The notes under the pieces were generated by a model, which saw nothing but the letters and a program-made list of their open reading frames with translations, made no database searches and had not been told where the DNA came from. DNA of 64,000 nt from Trissonchulus latispiculum (lineage: Eukaryota; Nematoda; Enoplea; Enoplida; Ironidae): positions 62,001 to 126,000 of the forward strand of contig JASAND010026798.1 of assembly GCA_030248195.1 (NCBI GenBank), written 5' to 3'. Shown here one piece after another: positions 31,667-44,512 of the stretch; within the stretch, counting starts at the first letter, position 1; each line of letters starts with the position of its first letter. The position numbers were made by a program, and so were the translations under genes.

Positions 31667-32892
31667 TCATGGGGTTCTGGACCGTCGCGTATCGTCTCGG
31701 TGCCGACGGGGTTGCGCCACCGGCGATTCTCTCACCTGATCATCAGATGAATCCAAATCTACAAGTGGTGGGACCCTCTGCTGGCTCCCTCTACAGCTAC
31801 GGATTGGCTCTGGGCTCGACTGCCGGCCCGGCTGAGACTGCCCCATTTGGAACGTGGGAGCCACTGCGTCTGGATCCAAGCTTGGGTTGGGCCACATACG
31901 CAGTAGCTCCATACAAACTCGAGGAAAATTCCGCTCGAGTGTCTCCCATGTTTCTCTCGGGATCTCTGCTATCCATGCTGTAAGCAGACCTCTGATCACG
32001 CTATATTCCTGTTCAGTTAGGCCCCTTACCCGGAAGAGGCCCGCAGTGTCCGGCGCTTGAGACCGATGTCTAACAGGCACCGTGGGTTGGTCCCGTAGCG
32101 GGACCACCCAACCATCCATCGGCCCACGCACTTTCGGTTTCCTATCCGGTTCCGGTTCAGGGTCATCGCCGTCCGGCCATTGACTGCTGCTAACCCGTTT
32201 CGGGCGTCTTGACCGTGTGAGGTCGATAAGAGCTGTAGAACGGAAGCGTGGGCCTGAAACCGGTGGGTCACTAGGACCTGCTAGCCCTGGCTGTCGCTGA
32301 TGCCCAGTCCCCCCCTTGCCGTTGCGGCTTAGAGCGGGTAAAGGAAGAAAATGGCATAGCTCCTGGTTGTCTGCGTACAAGAGAGATATCCGAGCCTAAT
32401 CTTGGCCGTTGTCAGAATAAAGTCAATTCAAGTTGGCTAATAAAAGCTCGTAAATCCGAAACGTCAGAAATACCTGGCACTGGTTCTGCTAGCGGCTCCT
32501 TGTTGGTCTCTCTGTTCTGGAGAGTAGAATCGATGCGGGCCAGCTTGAGGCGCAGGAATTCTAATTGATCTCTAATACTCGCTTGTTCATCCCATTCGTC
32601 TTCAATGAACTCCCCCTGGTCAGTCGGTGACGGAAATTTATCTGTCTTATCGTTGGTCATCGTGACCCTGATCCGTAAGTTCTTCCTGTGGTTCCTCCTT
32701 TTGGGAGGCTTTATTTTTGGTCGAATCCGATCGCAAGAACAGTCTACTAGGCGCAGCGCCTGTAGAGGCCGGACCAGCGGATGCCTGGCTTGCCGAGGAT
32801 TGAGTAGAAGAATGCTTGCTCAAGTCCGGTTGACTAAACAACCGCCCAAAGCCATCTGGATTCAAGGGTAGGTTGTCCATTGCGCTACTCAA
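31667..32892 (-). pseudogene. N-terminal Gag-side region in three frames
   Basis: Open pieces at 32892-32647, 32660-32412 and 32380-31667 overlap or abut in different frames. They are charged and rich in R, P and D, with no named motif. Position and strand fit the N-terminal part of this element's Gag polyprotein. The start near 32892 is a guess. Confidence 0.45.
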
Positions 32893-34260
32893 AGTGGCCG
32901 TATCGGCCGGCTTTGGTCGAAGCCTTAGTCGTTTTTACCGGTAAATGTTGTACCGACATTTATACAATTTTCTAAGAAAAGTTACGCGAAACGTAGGCCC
33001 GAAAATTATACACGTACAATTGGTTAAAATAGAAACTCGGATTAAAACAAAACGCCTAAAAGAACAACTAAATTAATTGCACAAGAAAAGTGATAGGAGA
33101 TCAAATCCGAGAAGCAAAAGGAAAAACAAATGACAACACTGCTGTGACAAAAGGAGAAAACCAAGAATGCAAAAATAAAATGGGACAAACTGGGCAAAGA
33201 AAAGAAAAAGGTCGAGGACTGGCAGCCTAATGTAAAGTTGGAAAGGTATAGCTAGCCAAACTTTACGGGCGGAAACTGTGCGCGTATGGAAACGACGAAC
33301 CTGGAGGAGACTTATGTTCCAGTTGACCTGGGCAGGATCTCTCCAAGAATAAAATAAGTCTAACGAACTACTAAACAGGACTTTCTAACGGACAAATAAT
33401 TACCTAACTAGTACTCACAGAAGGAACTTTGAATAAATTAAATACACGCTCAGGGAATAAAATTAAACTACGTAGGTCTGGAAACAACTCAGAACCCTAC
33501 CTACCGAATATACAATTCTAGTAAAACCTAAACTAAGACACCCTAACGGCTCAGTAACTGAGACCGCATTTAATAATGATTAAAGAAACAAAAGGGGAGC
33601 GACTCCCGAAATATTACAGGACAAATTTGGAAGAAGAGGCTTTCATAACAAAAACACAAAATTAGGAAGTTCAAGCGATAATGGAATTTAGCAAGACCAC
33701 ATTCACACTTAAAAACTAAATTACACAATATGGATCCTCCCCCAGACACAATAAATCCACATTTAAATAACGTCTCATGAATATTTCCCTAAGCCGTCGC
33801 GGCTGACAACAATATAAAGTTTAGCATCCTAAAACTTTTCCTAAAAAAACAAAACCTATTATTAATTAATTAAACAGAATAAAACAAAATACAAATACTA
33901 TAGACCACCAATAAATTTTGGTTTGACACCCAAAGTCGCCTTGGAGTCTAGTTAACCCACACTTAAAACACATAAACTTACAAGTACCCAGTGAGGAAAA
34001 TCCGAAGTAGAAAAATGCACAGCAAATAATAAGGCAGGGGAGCTAAGCAAAAGTACACAGCCGAACGCGCGAGAGAAAAAGATAAGACTGACTAGTTTTT
34101 GAAAGAGATGCTGAGAGAGGAGCCTAGTGAATTTTGATTGGTCCATTTTGAGACCCCCTTTGCAGACGGGATGTTCAGAGCGCATCCAGAAAAATTTCAA
34201 AAGACAAGCAGCGCCACCTAGCAGCTAAGTGGGCTGAATAAAATATAACACATTCTAACA
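32893..34260 (-). other. Leader/LTR-like sequence of the gypsy element
   Basis: No gene is visible. Bases 33230-33580 match, in reverse complement, the stretch 37160-37420: both have a GGAACN...TCTCCTCCAGGTTCG block and a TTAGAATTGTATATT block. This fits an LTR or untranslated leader shared by related elements. Confidence 0.5.
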
Positions 34261-34271
34261 TAGAGAACAAC

Positions 34272-34434
34272 CAATTTCAGACTAATTTCAAGACAAGTTT
34301 ACACAATTTTACACAACACACATTTCTCACTAAAAATACCATTCTTACTAAAATTTCACATTAAAATAAACTCACTAAAAATACATATACTCAACTCACA
34401 AAAAGGGACAGACGCAACGTCTCCCTATTACATC
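34272..34434. repeat. Direct repeat D, copy 1
   Basis: About 160 bp including ACACAACACACATTTCTCAC and the small hairpin GGGACAGACGCAACGTCTCCC-like block. Nearly identical to 35644-35803 in the same orientation. It could be part of an LTR or a local duplication. Confidence 0.8.
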
Positions 34435-35643
34435 TCCCCAGGGCTTACCGCCCGAGCTCCTGCGAGGGACACATAAGCCAAAAAGAAGGCAGAAATTTAC
34501 CCAACAGTGAAAACTTTTGACTGAATTTTGGTAAATGGGTCTCAGCAAGTAAATCAGAAGAAATATAAAAATACAAAACTAAACTAAACTTGACTAAATA
34601 CGAAACACAATAAAGATGACATGGCGTCAAACGAGTAGTGAAGACCAGCCATAAAAACACGCATGGGAAACTGCCGTATTAATGCCACGGGACGGTGCGT
34701 GAATGGGCAACCCATGATCCTCCAGCCGCAACGGCGGGGATCTCGTACCTGTATAAAAAGAAAACCAAGTAAATAAAATAAGAACCCAAATGTCAGCTTC
34801 GTCTGGGTCTCTTCAAGCTAGGGTACGGAGGTTACCTCCCGCCAAATGTAGGGTGCGCCATCTCCGGCTGGGTGGGTGGGGGGCCTAGGCTCGCATCGCT
34901 AACTCAGTTCCCTTCGGATCTCCTGCAAAATTAGAAAGTCGAAAGATAATTAATAAAATAATTTAAGGGAATGGATAATGGGATTAATTTAATCCCAGTG
35001 TTTCGCGTGTAAGTAGGAGTAAGTTTGTGGAGTTTTTAAGTAAAATATAAGTATTAAATTAAATTAAAAGAGTTACAAAGTAACCCTAAACATGCTTAAG
35101 CATGTATAAAAAGAACGAAAAGGGTACGGAGAGTCCCAAAGTACCCTCGTGGTACTATGAAAGTAAAGTAAATTAATTTAGGAGGGCTTAAAATGGAGTC
35201 TTAGAGTTACTAAAAACGCGAAACACTGATTAAAATATTAGTAGAAAGTCCCTTAAAATAAGAATTTTGAGAATATCCTCCCAACCGCGCATGCAGGCCT
35301 TACAGTAGAATAGGGGCATATAATTCGGGAACTACTTTTGCGCTCTGGAGTGGGAAACAAAACTGGCATTTAACCAAGAAAATTTTTACAAAAATCAAAT
35401 GACAGGTACAAATATGGACAGGAACCGTTGGGACAACTAAAAAAATAGGTACTAAAATAATTTTGATAAAAATGTGGCGGCAGTAAAGGACATAAATTGG
35501 GACATGGCTGGTGCGTCACACATTTTCTGACATTGCGTCAGGTTACAAAACACAAATTAAAAGGCACAAAACCCGCAATCAAACCCGTTAATAAAAATAT
35601 GAAAATGGAAGCTTCAAGAAGAGAATAGGGGCATATAATTCGC
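34435..35643. other. No gene; possible primer-binding-like site
   Basis: Noncoding. On the minus strand at 34860 the sequence TGGCGCACCC resembles a retroelement primer-binding site, but no matching LTR end is seen next to it. The phrase GAATAGGGGCATATAATTCG occurs at about 35307 and 35623. Confidence 0.4.
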
Positions 35644-35803
35644 AAATTTCAAACTAATTTCAACACAAATTTACACAATTTTACACAACACACATTTCTC
35701 ACTAAAAATACCATTCTTACTAAAATTTCACATTAAAATAAACTCACTAAAAATACATATACTCAACTCACAAAAAGGGACAGACGCAACGTCTCCCTAT
35801 TAT
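35644..35803. repeat. Direct repeat D, copy 2
   Basis: Near-identical to 34272-34434. Its right side is cut exactly by the inverted-arm element that starts at about 35805. Confidence 0.8.
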
Positions 35804-36865
35804 ATAGGAACGGATCCTGGGGGGGGGCTTGTCCCAAGAAAATTCTGAGGGGGCTTGTACCTTGAACCGAAATTTTCGAGGGGGGCTTGTACCACAAGCA
35901 TAAATTAACGCTAATAGTAATATAAAGTCAAAATTTTTAAAGAAATTGAAGAAAATTGCCAATTTTCAGAAAACATTTCAAAATTTTGATCGATTTTTTG
36001 GAAAAAAATTAGAAATTTTAGCAAAAAATTCCGGCGACGCCGGAAATTTTTTGGAATTTTGGTGCGAATACCTATTTTTTCCGGCCATTTCTGCTTACCC
36101 CATGCCCAATTTTTCATTATCCCTTGGCCCTGGCGGCGATAGGGTTTGTACCTTTTCCGGGTTGGGGGGTTTGGATCCCCATACCCCCCGCGTTAACCTA
36201 TGCTCAGTAATGTGCGATTATTCCAAAGACAAACGTTAATAACATTATCTTAAACAAAGCAAGACGAGAGTAGAAGGTATGCGTCCCCAAATAACTTCAA
36301 ATCCAAAACTTTTTATCTTTTAGCCTAAAAATACGGAACTGGTCCCAGAATGTTAAAAAGCAGGAAAACTGGTTACTTCGTAAGTTTTAGCTATTTGTGT
36401 ACAGTATAAAAGCTGTATGAGTCAAAATACCCGAAAGGAAACCAGCATCTTAAAACCTATCCACAGGTATAACTGAAGCTCAAATGCGGAATATTTTAGG
36501 AGCTTTCTTGATGTAAATACCACCGTTATTGGAAATTCAGCAATTTTCGGAATGTCAACTCTTTCTCGCATGTGGACTCGCAAATTCTGCGGTGCACAAT
36601 GATCGAGTTTATATTTTTCCTGCCATTTTTTATTGAATGAGAAGATGGGACTGCCACCAATCGATGGAGAATAAATTCCTCTTCATTTTATAGTCAGCAT
36701 GGAATGTTCCCCAACGATCCCAAAAAATAAGAAGCCATCATAGTCCAGTAAGGTTTGAAGCATCCCTCAAACTGTCGCTACTGAAAATGTTCAATACTGT
36801 GTAGGTTGTAGCGGTAGCCGCTGCTACGTCCACTCTAGTTTTTCATTGCATTCATTGTGATGCAG

Positions 36866-37060
36866 CTATCTTCTAGCTTCTTGGACATCGGCATTTTTGG
36901 ACCAAACGACCACAGAGCGGCCCTTGTCTGCAGGCTTTACGATGATACCGCGATTCTGCCGCAACTGCTGAGCAGTCTCCTTCCCTGCAGCAGACAGATA
37001 GGGTCGTCTGCGATGAAAAGGAAGTGACTGTATATCATTTTTCACGGAATCGCTGAACAC
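36866..37060 (-). pseudogene. Penelope-like reverse transcriptase fragment
   Basis: About 64 codons include NRGIIVKPADKGRSVVVWSK, which fits the K-x-A-D-K-G-x-x-V-V motif just before the catalytic fingers in Penelope-like element RTs. The catalytic Y-x-D-D part is missing. It lies between the inverted arms of the 2.4-kb element. Confidence 0.6.
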
Positions 37061-37159
37061 TTTGGCTCGAAGGTTACCAGGTTAAAGTATTCTCTTTATT
37101 CCTTTGTTTGTACGCATTTTTTCGGGACCTCCCCCTTGTCAAGCACATAATTTTATTAT

Positions 37160-37440
37160 AGTAAATGTGGTCTCTTTCTGGGAGTTGTCTTCCTTAGGTT
37201 AGAATTGTATATTTGGTAGGTAAGGCTTTTTACTGGGTTAGGTTGGTTAGATACTTGAGTGTGTAGTTTTTAGCAAATTTTTGGGTTTATTTAGTTTCTA
37301 GTCAAGAGTCTTTGCTCGTCATCGTCAGTTAAACTCCGTTCGGTAAGATTCACTTTGGCAAATTCTGGTGAGGTTCGCCTAGGTCGACTGGAACTACATC
37401 TCCTCCAGGTTCGACGTTCCCCTTGTGTACAGTATCCCAC
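37160..37440 (+). repeat. Gypsy LTR/leader-like fragment
   Basis: Contains TTAGAATTGTATATTTGGTA and CTCCTCCAGGTTCG, matching 33230-33580 in reverse complement. It is a remnant of an element related to the minus-strand gypsy copy. Confidence 0.55.
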
Positions 37441-38190
37441 TCGTACACCTCGTTACATAAACTTTATGCAGGAAAGGGTTAACACGTAAGCACATGAGTT
37501 TCGAGGGGGGAGCAAGGATGTGGAGACATGTGCAGGAGGAGAAGTTTGTGGGGGGAGGGTGATCCGACGGAAAATCGGACTTTTTCGGTTTTTGCGCAAG
37601 AAACCGGAACAATCCGGATTTTGAGAGGGAGATGGGGCACCCTTCCGGGTGGATGAGCTCCAGGTCTGGGGGAGGGGTTAACCCCCCCCCCCAAGCACAT
37701 GCATGCTGAGGACGCATACCTTCTACTCTCGTTTTGCGTTGTTTAAGATATTGTTATTAACGTTTGTCTTTGGAATAATCGCACATTTCTGAGCATAGGT
37801 TAACGCAGGGGTATGGGGGTCCAAGCCCCCGACCCGGACAAGGTACAAACCCTATCGCCGCCAGGGCCAAAGGATAATGAAAAATTGGGCAAGGGGTAAG
37901 CAGAAATGGCCGGAAAAAATAGGTATTCGCACCAAAATTCCAAAAAATTTCCGGCTTGCCCGAAATTTTTTGCTAAAATTTCCTATTTTTTTCCAAAAAA
38001 TCGATCAAAATTTTGAAATGTTTTCTAAAAATTGGCAATTTTCTTCAATTTCTTTAAAAATTTTGACTTTATATTACTATTAGCGTTAATTTATGCTTGT
38101 GGTACAAGCCCCCCTCGAAAATTTCGGTTCACTGTACAAGCCCCTTCAGAATTTTCTTTGGGACAAGCCCCCCCCCAGGATCCGTTACTA

Positions 38191-41100
38191 TGTTAATGTA
38201 TGTTTCTGAGCCATAATAGATTTCTTTGTGCACAGGAAAATCAGTCAAGCAGATTTGCCGCTAGGAAAGACATAAAAGTACAAAACTTATAGCTAGGAAC
38301 CAATTTTTAGGAATTACAAAGGTCATAAAAAGCAACTGGTTCTTACGGTAGTACACTCTCAATAGCCTCCAATTTTGTGGGGATTTTGCAGTCTTTGTCT
38401 GGCTGACTGAAGTTCTACAGTGTGCACGTCCACAACTTAAAACTAACCAATTTTTCAGTGCGCAGGTTCAATTTAGACAGTTATGAACTTCAAAGGCGAA
38501 GCAATGAATTTTGATGTCGATAGGTTTTAGGCTTTCATACAAGTACCGGCGAGTTTATTTTTATACTTTAGACTCGACAAACCATTCTACCTTGTTTTTA
38601 AGTTTGAGTTTTAATACATTTAAAAGTTCAGAAATCAAATAATTTTACGACTACAACGTAAAGTTCCGCCAATTCACCAATTCATTAATAACTCGCTGCT
38701 TTTAAGCTGTTGCAACGCATGCGAGACCACGAGTTTTAATTTAACGGTAACTTCTCTTGCAGACTTGATGTATAAAACTAGAGGTTTACATTTTGCTACA
38801 TCAACTATACAACGTCCAAAATTTTATTTCATATTCCAGTATAATGTAATGCCAAATTGGACTGCAACAACGGGACAACGGGAGTAATCTTGGACAAGGT
38901 TGCAGTTACGATGTGCAGTAGCCTATAAAAATAAACGAGCCTATAAAAATTAACGGTTTCTGACTGAATTCGGCAAGAATCTATCTTTAGTGCTTTGAAA
39001 GTTTATGTACCATGAAATTGATTTGGCTCTATAGTTAGGAAATTTCGTGCAGTTCTGTTTCTGTATATCTGGTAGGTATACGATAGATAGCACTGGATTT
39101 GGCACTATTTTTGATTTGGCACTGGAGTCTGAGTGTTGAGAGTGATGTTAGTTTGATGCAAAGATTTTGTTTTACGTTATCGACGAAAGCGCAATAAGTT
39201 GGTAGCAACAAAGTTTATCATTTCGAAGGATCATTGGCTTTGTCTTCCTACGGGTGCTGTTAGAAATTTTGGGTCGCGACTTTTTGCCCATCTTTTCTAA
39301 CGGGCATCTTTAGGCCGGAAGTTATGTATAGCAAATGGCGGCCGGGCTTTGCTGTACTCGGGCTCTACTCTACTCCGACCGGCCGACAACTCTACTAGAT
39401 AGTCTGAAGTGATGCGACTGTGTTGTAAGAGGACAATAATATTGGGAATTGTCTCAGTTACAGCCCACCTCCCGATCAAAAGTTTCAAAACATGACAGAA
39501 TGAAATAAAGGTTGACATGTCTACCACATGAATTTCGAATTTATTCGATTGTCAAGTGGAACCAGGATATACCGAAACCTTTTTCTTCGATTTTGCTGAA
39601 AGGTTATACGTGAAGTTTCTCTTTCACGGAATACGAACTTATATACGCATGCGGTTGAGCATGGCACATACAGTGTCAGAACTAATTCTTGAAAATTTTT
39701 GTACGGTGCCTTGCTCATAGCGATCAGGGCGAGGCGAAGTTTTTGTACGTGTCATGTCGAGCTTCGGACCGATAACACCAACTTCTGATGGCTCCACAGG
39801 ACGCTACGCTGCATGGAATTATATCAAACTTTAAACTATTTTACACTAAACCTATTACTATTATGTGGCAAAAGACTAGCTAGCTTTTCCAACATCGAAC
39901 TTTTAGTAAAATTCGTAGCACCCTCTTAAGTTCACTCCAGCGTTAGAACTTATAAAACTTGACCATTATTCGACCTAAAATTGGATATCAGTAAGTTTTC
40001 AACCACGTTGAGTTCAAATATAGCTGAATTTTTGATTTCGCAAAATTAGATTTCTCCGCTTCGAAAGGGGCAAGCAGAGGGGAACCAAAAACAAATGAAG
40101 TATCGTCAAAAGAAACATTTCCTGCTTGCAAAGTAGTACGGTCCTTTAGCATTGTTATTCACTTCGCATTCATTGGTCAAATTATATATGTAGCTAATAT
40201 TTGCTGTTTAGACCGCACGCATTCCTGAAAACTACTATGCTCTTATCGCCACCGACATGGTTGGGTCAGCTTTGTACCAATTCTTCTTGGCTGTCCCCAA
40301 AGCTTAAGCTTGAACTTTTTCTACGGCGTAGCTTCTGTAGTCCCAGTGGTCGATTCTCACCAAGATTGCGTCGAAGTATCCTATTTGTCAGCCAATCTCA
40401 TTTGCGTCCCGCCGAGGGTAGACGGCTAGGGTCGGTTGTTCGGAAGATAAAAAGAGGAGCCGGTTTTAAGCAACGGCCCTCCGATTTGCAGAGAAAGGTG
40501 GGTCAATTTCTCTATTTTACCGCTATAAATGGTGACATTTTTGTTACATTTAAAGTGTTTGTACTATACGACATAAGTGGAGGCTGCCTCAAGACCCAGA
40601 TTGGACTACTGTCTCCGGTCCCCCAGTAGTTGCGTAGGAGAACGAATCTCTTCGTCTCAGAATGCCCTGCGTTGGGTGCCTTTCCGTTTGATTCCGAGTT
40701 GAGTAGAAAGTCGTTTAAGGCGATAAGTCCCAAACACTGTTACTGTTACCTATGTATTTGCCGGTCGGTTTGCCACCGGTCGGCTGTGCTAAAAATGAAC
40801 CAAATTCCCGGAATTCACGAATTCCGGCTTGGGAGTTTTTCGTTAATTCAAAGAAGTGGCACATTTCTGCGAGTTGGCTCAATTGCAAAATTTACTCTGC
40901 TCATTACGAGCTTTAAAATGATACCCATATTGTGGGGTATTTGAGAAAATTTTCAAAACTTCAAGCAAACAAACAAAACTTCAAAACAACGAGAAAATTC
41001 CAGAAATACGCTGCATTTTCGTGAAAAGCTTGTAAGGGCAACAATGTGCAGCTGGACCAGCTCTATTCGAAAGAAAATTTTGGTTGCGATAAAAACTGGG

Positions 41101-41426
41101 CAATAATACTAAAATTTTAAATTTTTCGTGACAGAAACCCGAAATTTCGGTTTTCTCGGATTTTTGAAAGCTCGAGTTCCTGACAATTCTAAAATATTGG
41201 TTTTCTTTGTTTCAGATGATTCCATATTTTTTGGCCTCTGTTAAGACGATTGGCTTGGCTCAAAATATTCCTTCGTTCCAACCGCAAGTGACGACATACT
41301 ATGAACTCCAGATTTATGGGACCGATTCCGGTTTTCTTATTATTGAGAAAAGAATTATTCTGTACTATTAATGCATGATTTGAAAGCATTTGGGATCAAG
41401 TAACAAACTCTCCCAATTCGCATGTG
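38191..41426. other. Long stretch without a supported gene
   Basis: AT-rich, with several unremarkable short frames. A 142-codon frame at 40201-40629 has no recognisable domain. Bases 39975-40070 resemble the inverted-repeat element at 48890-49325. Bases 40800-40950 resemble phrases found at 43080-43500. Confidence 0.45.
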
Positions 41427-41439
41427 AACTAATCTATCC

Positions 41440-41452
41440 CATCAACAACAGC

Positions 41453-41508
<56 letters not shown>

Positions 41509-42160
41509 CGACGACAACAACAATAACAACAACAGCAGCATCAACAACAACTGAAACTGCCACAACAGCAACAACACCCGTCCAGGAGCCCCCCTCGCTC
41601 GCCAGGGGTTACCAGGCGAGTGGTAAGCAAAAACCAAAAGTATGTTAGTTTTTTACTTCTATTAAGACAAGGCTTGGGGGGTGAAAAAGGTCCCCCCGGG
41701 TCTCTGTCATATTAAAATTTGTTTAAATATGTTTACCGTAAAGCTCTACGCAACACACAAGGCTGATCAGATCGGGAGAATGTACCATCTGCATCAATCG
41801 GCCGCAAACATGAGACTAGGGATCCGAAGGATCCCTCAACAAAATTTCAATGTTTTGTTTTTCAAACGGGCCAGCTGGCCCCGGACTTTAGCAATCCCCC
41901 CTTCCCGCCTATGTCAACTAATTGTCCGAGAGTTAAGGGGCGGCCGCCTTCGGGTGGAGCTGCCGAGGTGCGTTCATCACACAGACGGTGATGGACAAAT
42001 CTCCAGCCTTGGTAAACGCCTCGGGTAATTGTGAAGACAATTATTCGGTGTCAGCCAATCACCCTTCCCCAATAGTCAAAATTTAAAATTATCGTGGCTG
42101 ACACTACTCCTAACTGGTGCACATCCAACTGGAGTGGGGCGTACGAAAAAAAAAAAAAAA
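41440..42160 (+). mobile_element. Retroposon (SINE or 5'-truncated LINE) with TSD and poly(A)
   Basis: A perfect 13-bp duplication, AACTAATCTATCC, flanks it at 41427-41439 and 42161-42173. It ends in a 15-bp A tract at 42146-42160. The 5' side starts with a (CAA)n array. The 3' part contains a hairpin of GTGTCAGCC and GGCTGACAC. No reverse transcriptase is encoded, so it was mobilised in trans. The crisp duplication indicates a fairly recent insertion. Confidence 0.85.
41447..41560. repeat. (CAA)n trinucleotide array
   Basis: About 110 bp of CAA units with a few CAG, CGA and ATA interruptions, at the 5' end of the retroposon. Confidence 0.9.
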
Positions 42161-42173
42161 AACTAATCTATCC

Positions 42174-43026
42174 TAACGCTCTATTTTTGTCAAAAGCTGA
42201 CCAACTTACATATCTCAATATTTGCATTGTATGGATGCTTCCCAGCGCAATTAGAAATTGATTAAATTAAATTAAATTAAGAACAGATAATGTTAAAACA
42301 CATAAATGGAGCAAGAAATGAGCAAATTCGGAGCAGGCGCAGAGTGAGCTCAATGTATCCTCGGTGTTAACTCGGAGCTAATTTGCAGTGGCTCAAATAC
42401 GAAACCTAGGGTTAATTACGTTCGGAATGCAACAAGGTAAGATTGTGGATGGACGATTTAAAGCTATAGAGAGGAGCTAGATATACGTACGAAGTAGAAC
42501 GTGAGTGACTCGATCACGAAAAAGGAAAGCCGGAGTAAAAATCACAGTTGGCTGTACTTTTTAAATTACATAAGGAAGGTTTATCTGTTTACAGTTTTGA
42601 GTTGAGTTAAATAAATACAGAACGCGATCTAAAAACTGATAACACCTTATGTCAACAAGATCCGGAATTCTAGAATTTTTTCGACAAAGATTAGGATGTT
42701 TCAGAAACCCAACCTGTATAAATTGTCTAAATTCCAAAGTCAGAAGACTTTTTGCTGTGGAGTCTACATTCAAACAAAGTTGCTTGAAAAGGAGGGCGGC
42801 TGCGGATTTCATATAAAAAGATCAGAATTCGTAAATCTTTGCTATATTATATTTTACATGTCTGAACAGCGGAATAATGCCCCTATTAGGGGCGATCTTG
42901 ATAGGATCATCAGGAATCCGAGATTTTGAAAATTCGGAAAAAATGGAAATTCCGCGTTTCATTCACGGAAAAGCTAAATTTTTAGTTTTTCGCCCAATCT
43001 TTATCACACCAAAATGTTGTTTTTAT
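42174..43026. other. No gene seen
   Basis: Noncoding sequence with short frames only. A small AATTAAATTAAATTAA run lies near 42260. Confidence 0.45.
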
Positions 43027-43708
43027 AATTGAATAGAGATGGTTCCGCTACACGTGTGTGCCCTTAGAAGCTTTCACGAAAGTATGCCCAATTTCCGGAA
43101 TTCCGGGTTTTCACAATTTCCGGAATATGAAAATTTTTTCCAATACCGACAGGATTCGAAGGCTCTTATCGAGCGGAACAATTTTTGTAATAGAACGAAC
43201 TCTTGAAAATGCACTCAATTTCCGGAATTCGCGGAAACCGGATTTTCCGGATTTAAAAGTTTTTCCAATACCCACAATATGGGTATCATTCGAAAGCGCT
43301 TGATGAGTCAACAATTCTTGCAATAAAATCAACGTTCAAAAAATGCACTAAATTCCTGAAATTCACGAATTCCGTGTTGAATTCCTTGGAACTCTAGCTT
43401 GGAAGTTTTTCATGAATTCCGAGAAGTTTGCTCATTTCTGCCAGTTGCTCTATTAGAAGACTTGCTCAGCTCGTTAAGAGCTTTCGTATGATACCCATAC
43501 TGAGGGGTATATGAGAAAATTTTTAAAATCCAAAAAATCGGTTTCGCGAACTCTGGGAGTTGAGTGTATTTTCAAGAGTTACAAAGTTACAAGAGTGCAT
43601 TACAAAAGTTAGGTCGATTAGAGCTTTCGAATGATGCCCATCTAGTGAATACCCATACACTTCTAAGAGCAAAAACTTGTAGCGGAACCAGCTCTATTCG
43701 ATTATGAA
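43027..43708. repeat. ~0.68-kb element with TAGAGATGGTTCCGC ends
   Basis: The left end TAGAGATGGTTCCGCTACA (from about 43036) and the right end TGTAGCGGAACCAGCTCTA (to about 43700) are inverse with one mismatch. The interior repeats TTCCGGAATTC and ATTCGAAAGC phrases. The ends look hAT-like but no target duplication is evident. Confidence 0.6.
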
Positions 43709-44512
43709 AACAAAATTATGCTAACGATAAAAGTTGGCGCAAAGCTAAACAGTCACGGGTTCCTGAGGACTCTAAAAATAAATACATTGTTTGGGTTTAC
43801 TTCAAAGGTTAATCTGTTATAAACGACCAAAGTTTGTACACACATTTTTGGTCGTACTTTAGTTCTGAGCTTCGTTATATATATACTTCAATTTCGAAGT
43901 TTTAAATTTTACTATAGGATTGATAAGCACTCTTGGAAGTTTCCATTTTGAGTACATGCAGCTCCCATCTTTGTCCAGACAATTGGTATGGCTATGCACT
44001 CCACAAAAGCGACACTTTCTGCTCTAGTGAGGCACCACAGAACTTCCTGGACAAACTTTGTGCCAATTGGCCCAGAACTTTAGGACCGGTGTGAACACAG
44101 CCTTTTGATTTGAAGCAACAACAATCTCTTTTGAACCTTTGCTGCCTTGAATGTCCTGTAGGACGAACTAAGAAATTGCTCTACCCTTCATGACAACGAC
44201 GCTTGTTACAATGCCTCAGCTTTGGGTACAACTGTAGCACGTATGTTCGAGATTTCGCCGCAGAGTACGACGTTTTCCGTGTGCGAGAAACTCCATTAAA
44301 GCCAATACCTAGTTGTTATTGGATCATGGCAAGTTTGAATTGAATTTGTCGGCCGATCTTGTCTCGACTCAAATGACGATAACCCTGCTGACTATACTGA
44401 AAGAGTAACCGAAGCGGATTAAGCGTGAGAAAAGAATAAAATTCTTGATCACACATTATTTATTAGTGTATATTTGTTTGTATTTATGAAAAAATATTTC
44501 GGGTCTTAGTTT
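43709..44512. other. No gene seen
   Basis: Noncoding. No boundary or repeat apart from a short phrase around 43815 shared with 22768. Confidence 0.4.

Larger units (their letters stand above)
27403..34260 (-). mobile_element. Decayed Ty3/gypsy retrotransposon with RT/RNase H deleted
   Basis: Read on the minus strand from high to low coordinates: leader or LTR-like sequence (about 33-34.2 kb), Gag (32892-31042), zinc knuckle (30785-30743), GGFP/WRK module (about 30.1 kb), protease (28712-28144) and integrase (27843-27403). Only about 300 bp separate protease and integrase, so reverse transcriptase and RNase H are missing. The parts lie in different frames with stops. The minus strand at 34260 begins TGTTAGAATG, a plausible LTR start, but no second LTR was found, so the outer boundary is uncertain. 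Confidence 0.75.
35805..38190. mobile_element. 2.4-kb element with ~480-bp inverted arms
   Basis: The left arm 35805-36286 and right arm 37710-38190 are near-identical inverse copies, ending TAGGAACGGATCCTGG and its partner. Each arm is itself a copy of a repeat full of GGGGGCTTGTACC words. Single copies occur at 60250-60675 and, degraded, at 53262-53515. The 1.4-kb centre holds fragments of other retroelements. Confidence 0.8.

Noticed and set aside
34272..35803. Direct repeats as a complete LTR pair
   Set aside because: Only about 160 bp are repeated, with 1.2 kb of noncoding DNA between and no internal coding region. The LTR interpretation is not supported.
40201..40629. 142-codon plus-strand frame
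   Set aside because: No recognised domain, no signal peptide, no repeat or poly(A) context. Another frame in 40210-40300 looks equally protein-like.
43027..43708. hAT element with 8-bp target duplication
   Set aside because: The ends look hAT-like, but the flanking 8-mers (TAATTGAA versus TTCGATTA) do not match.
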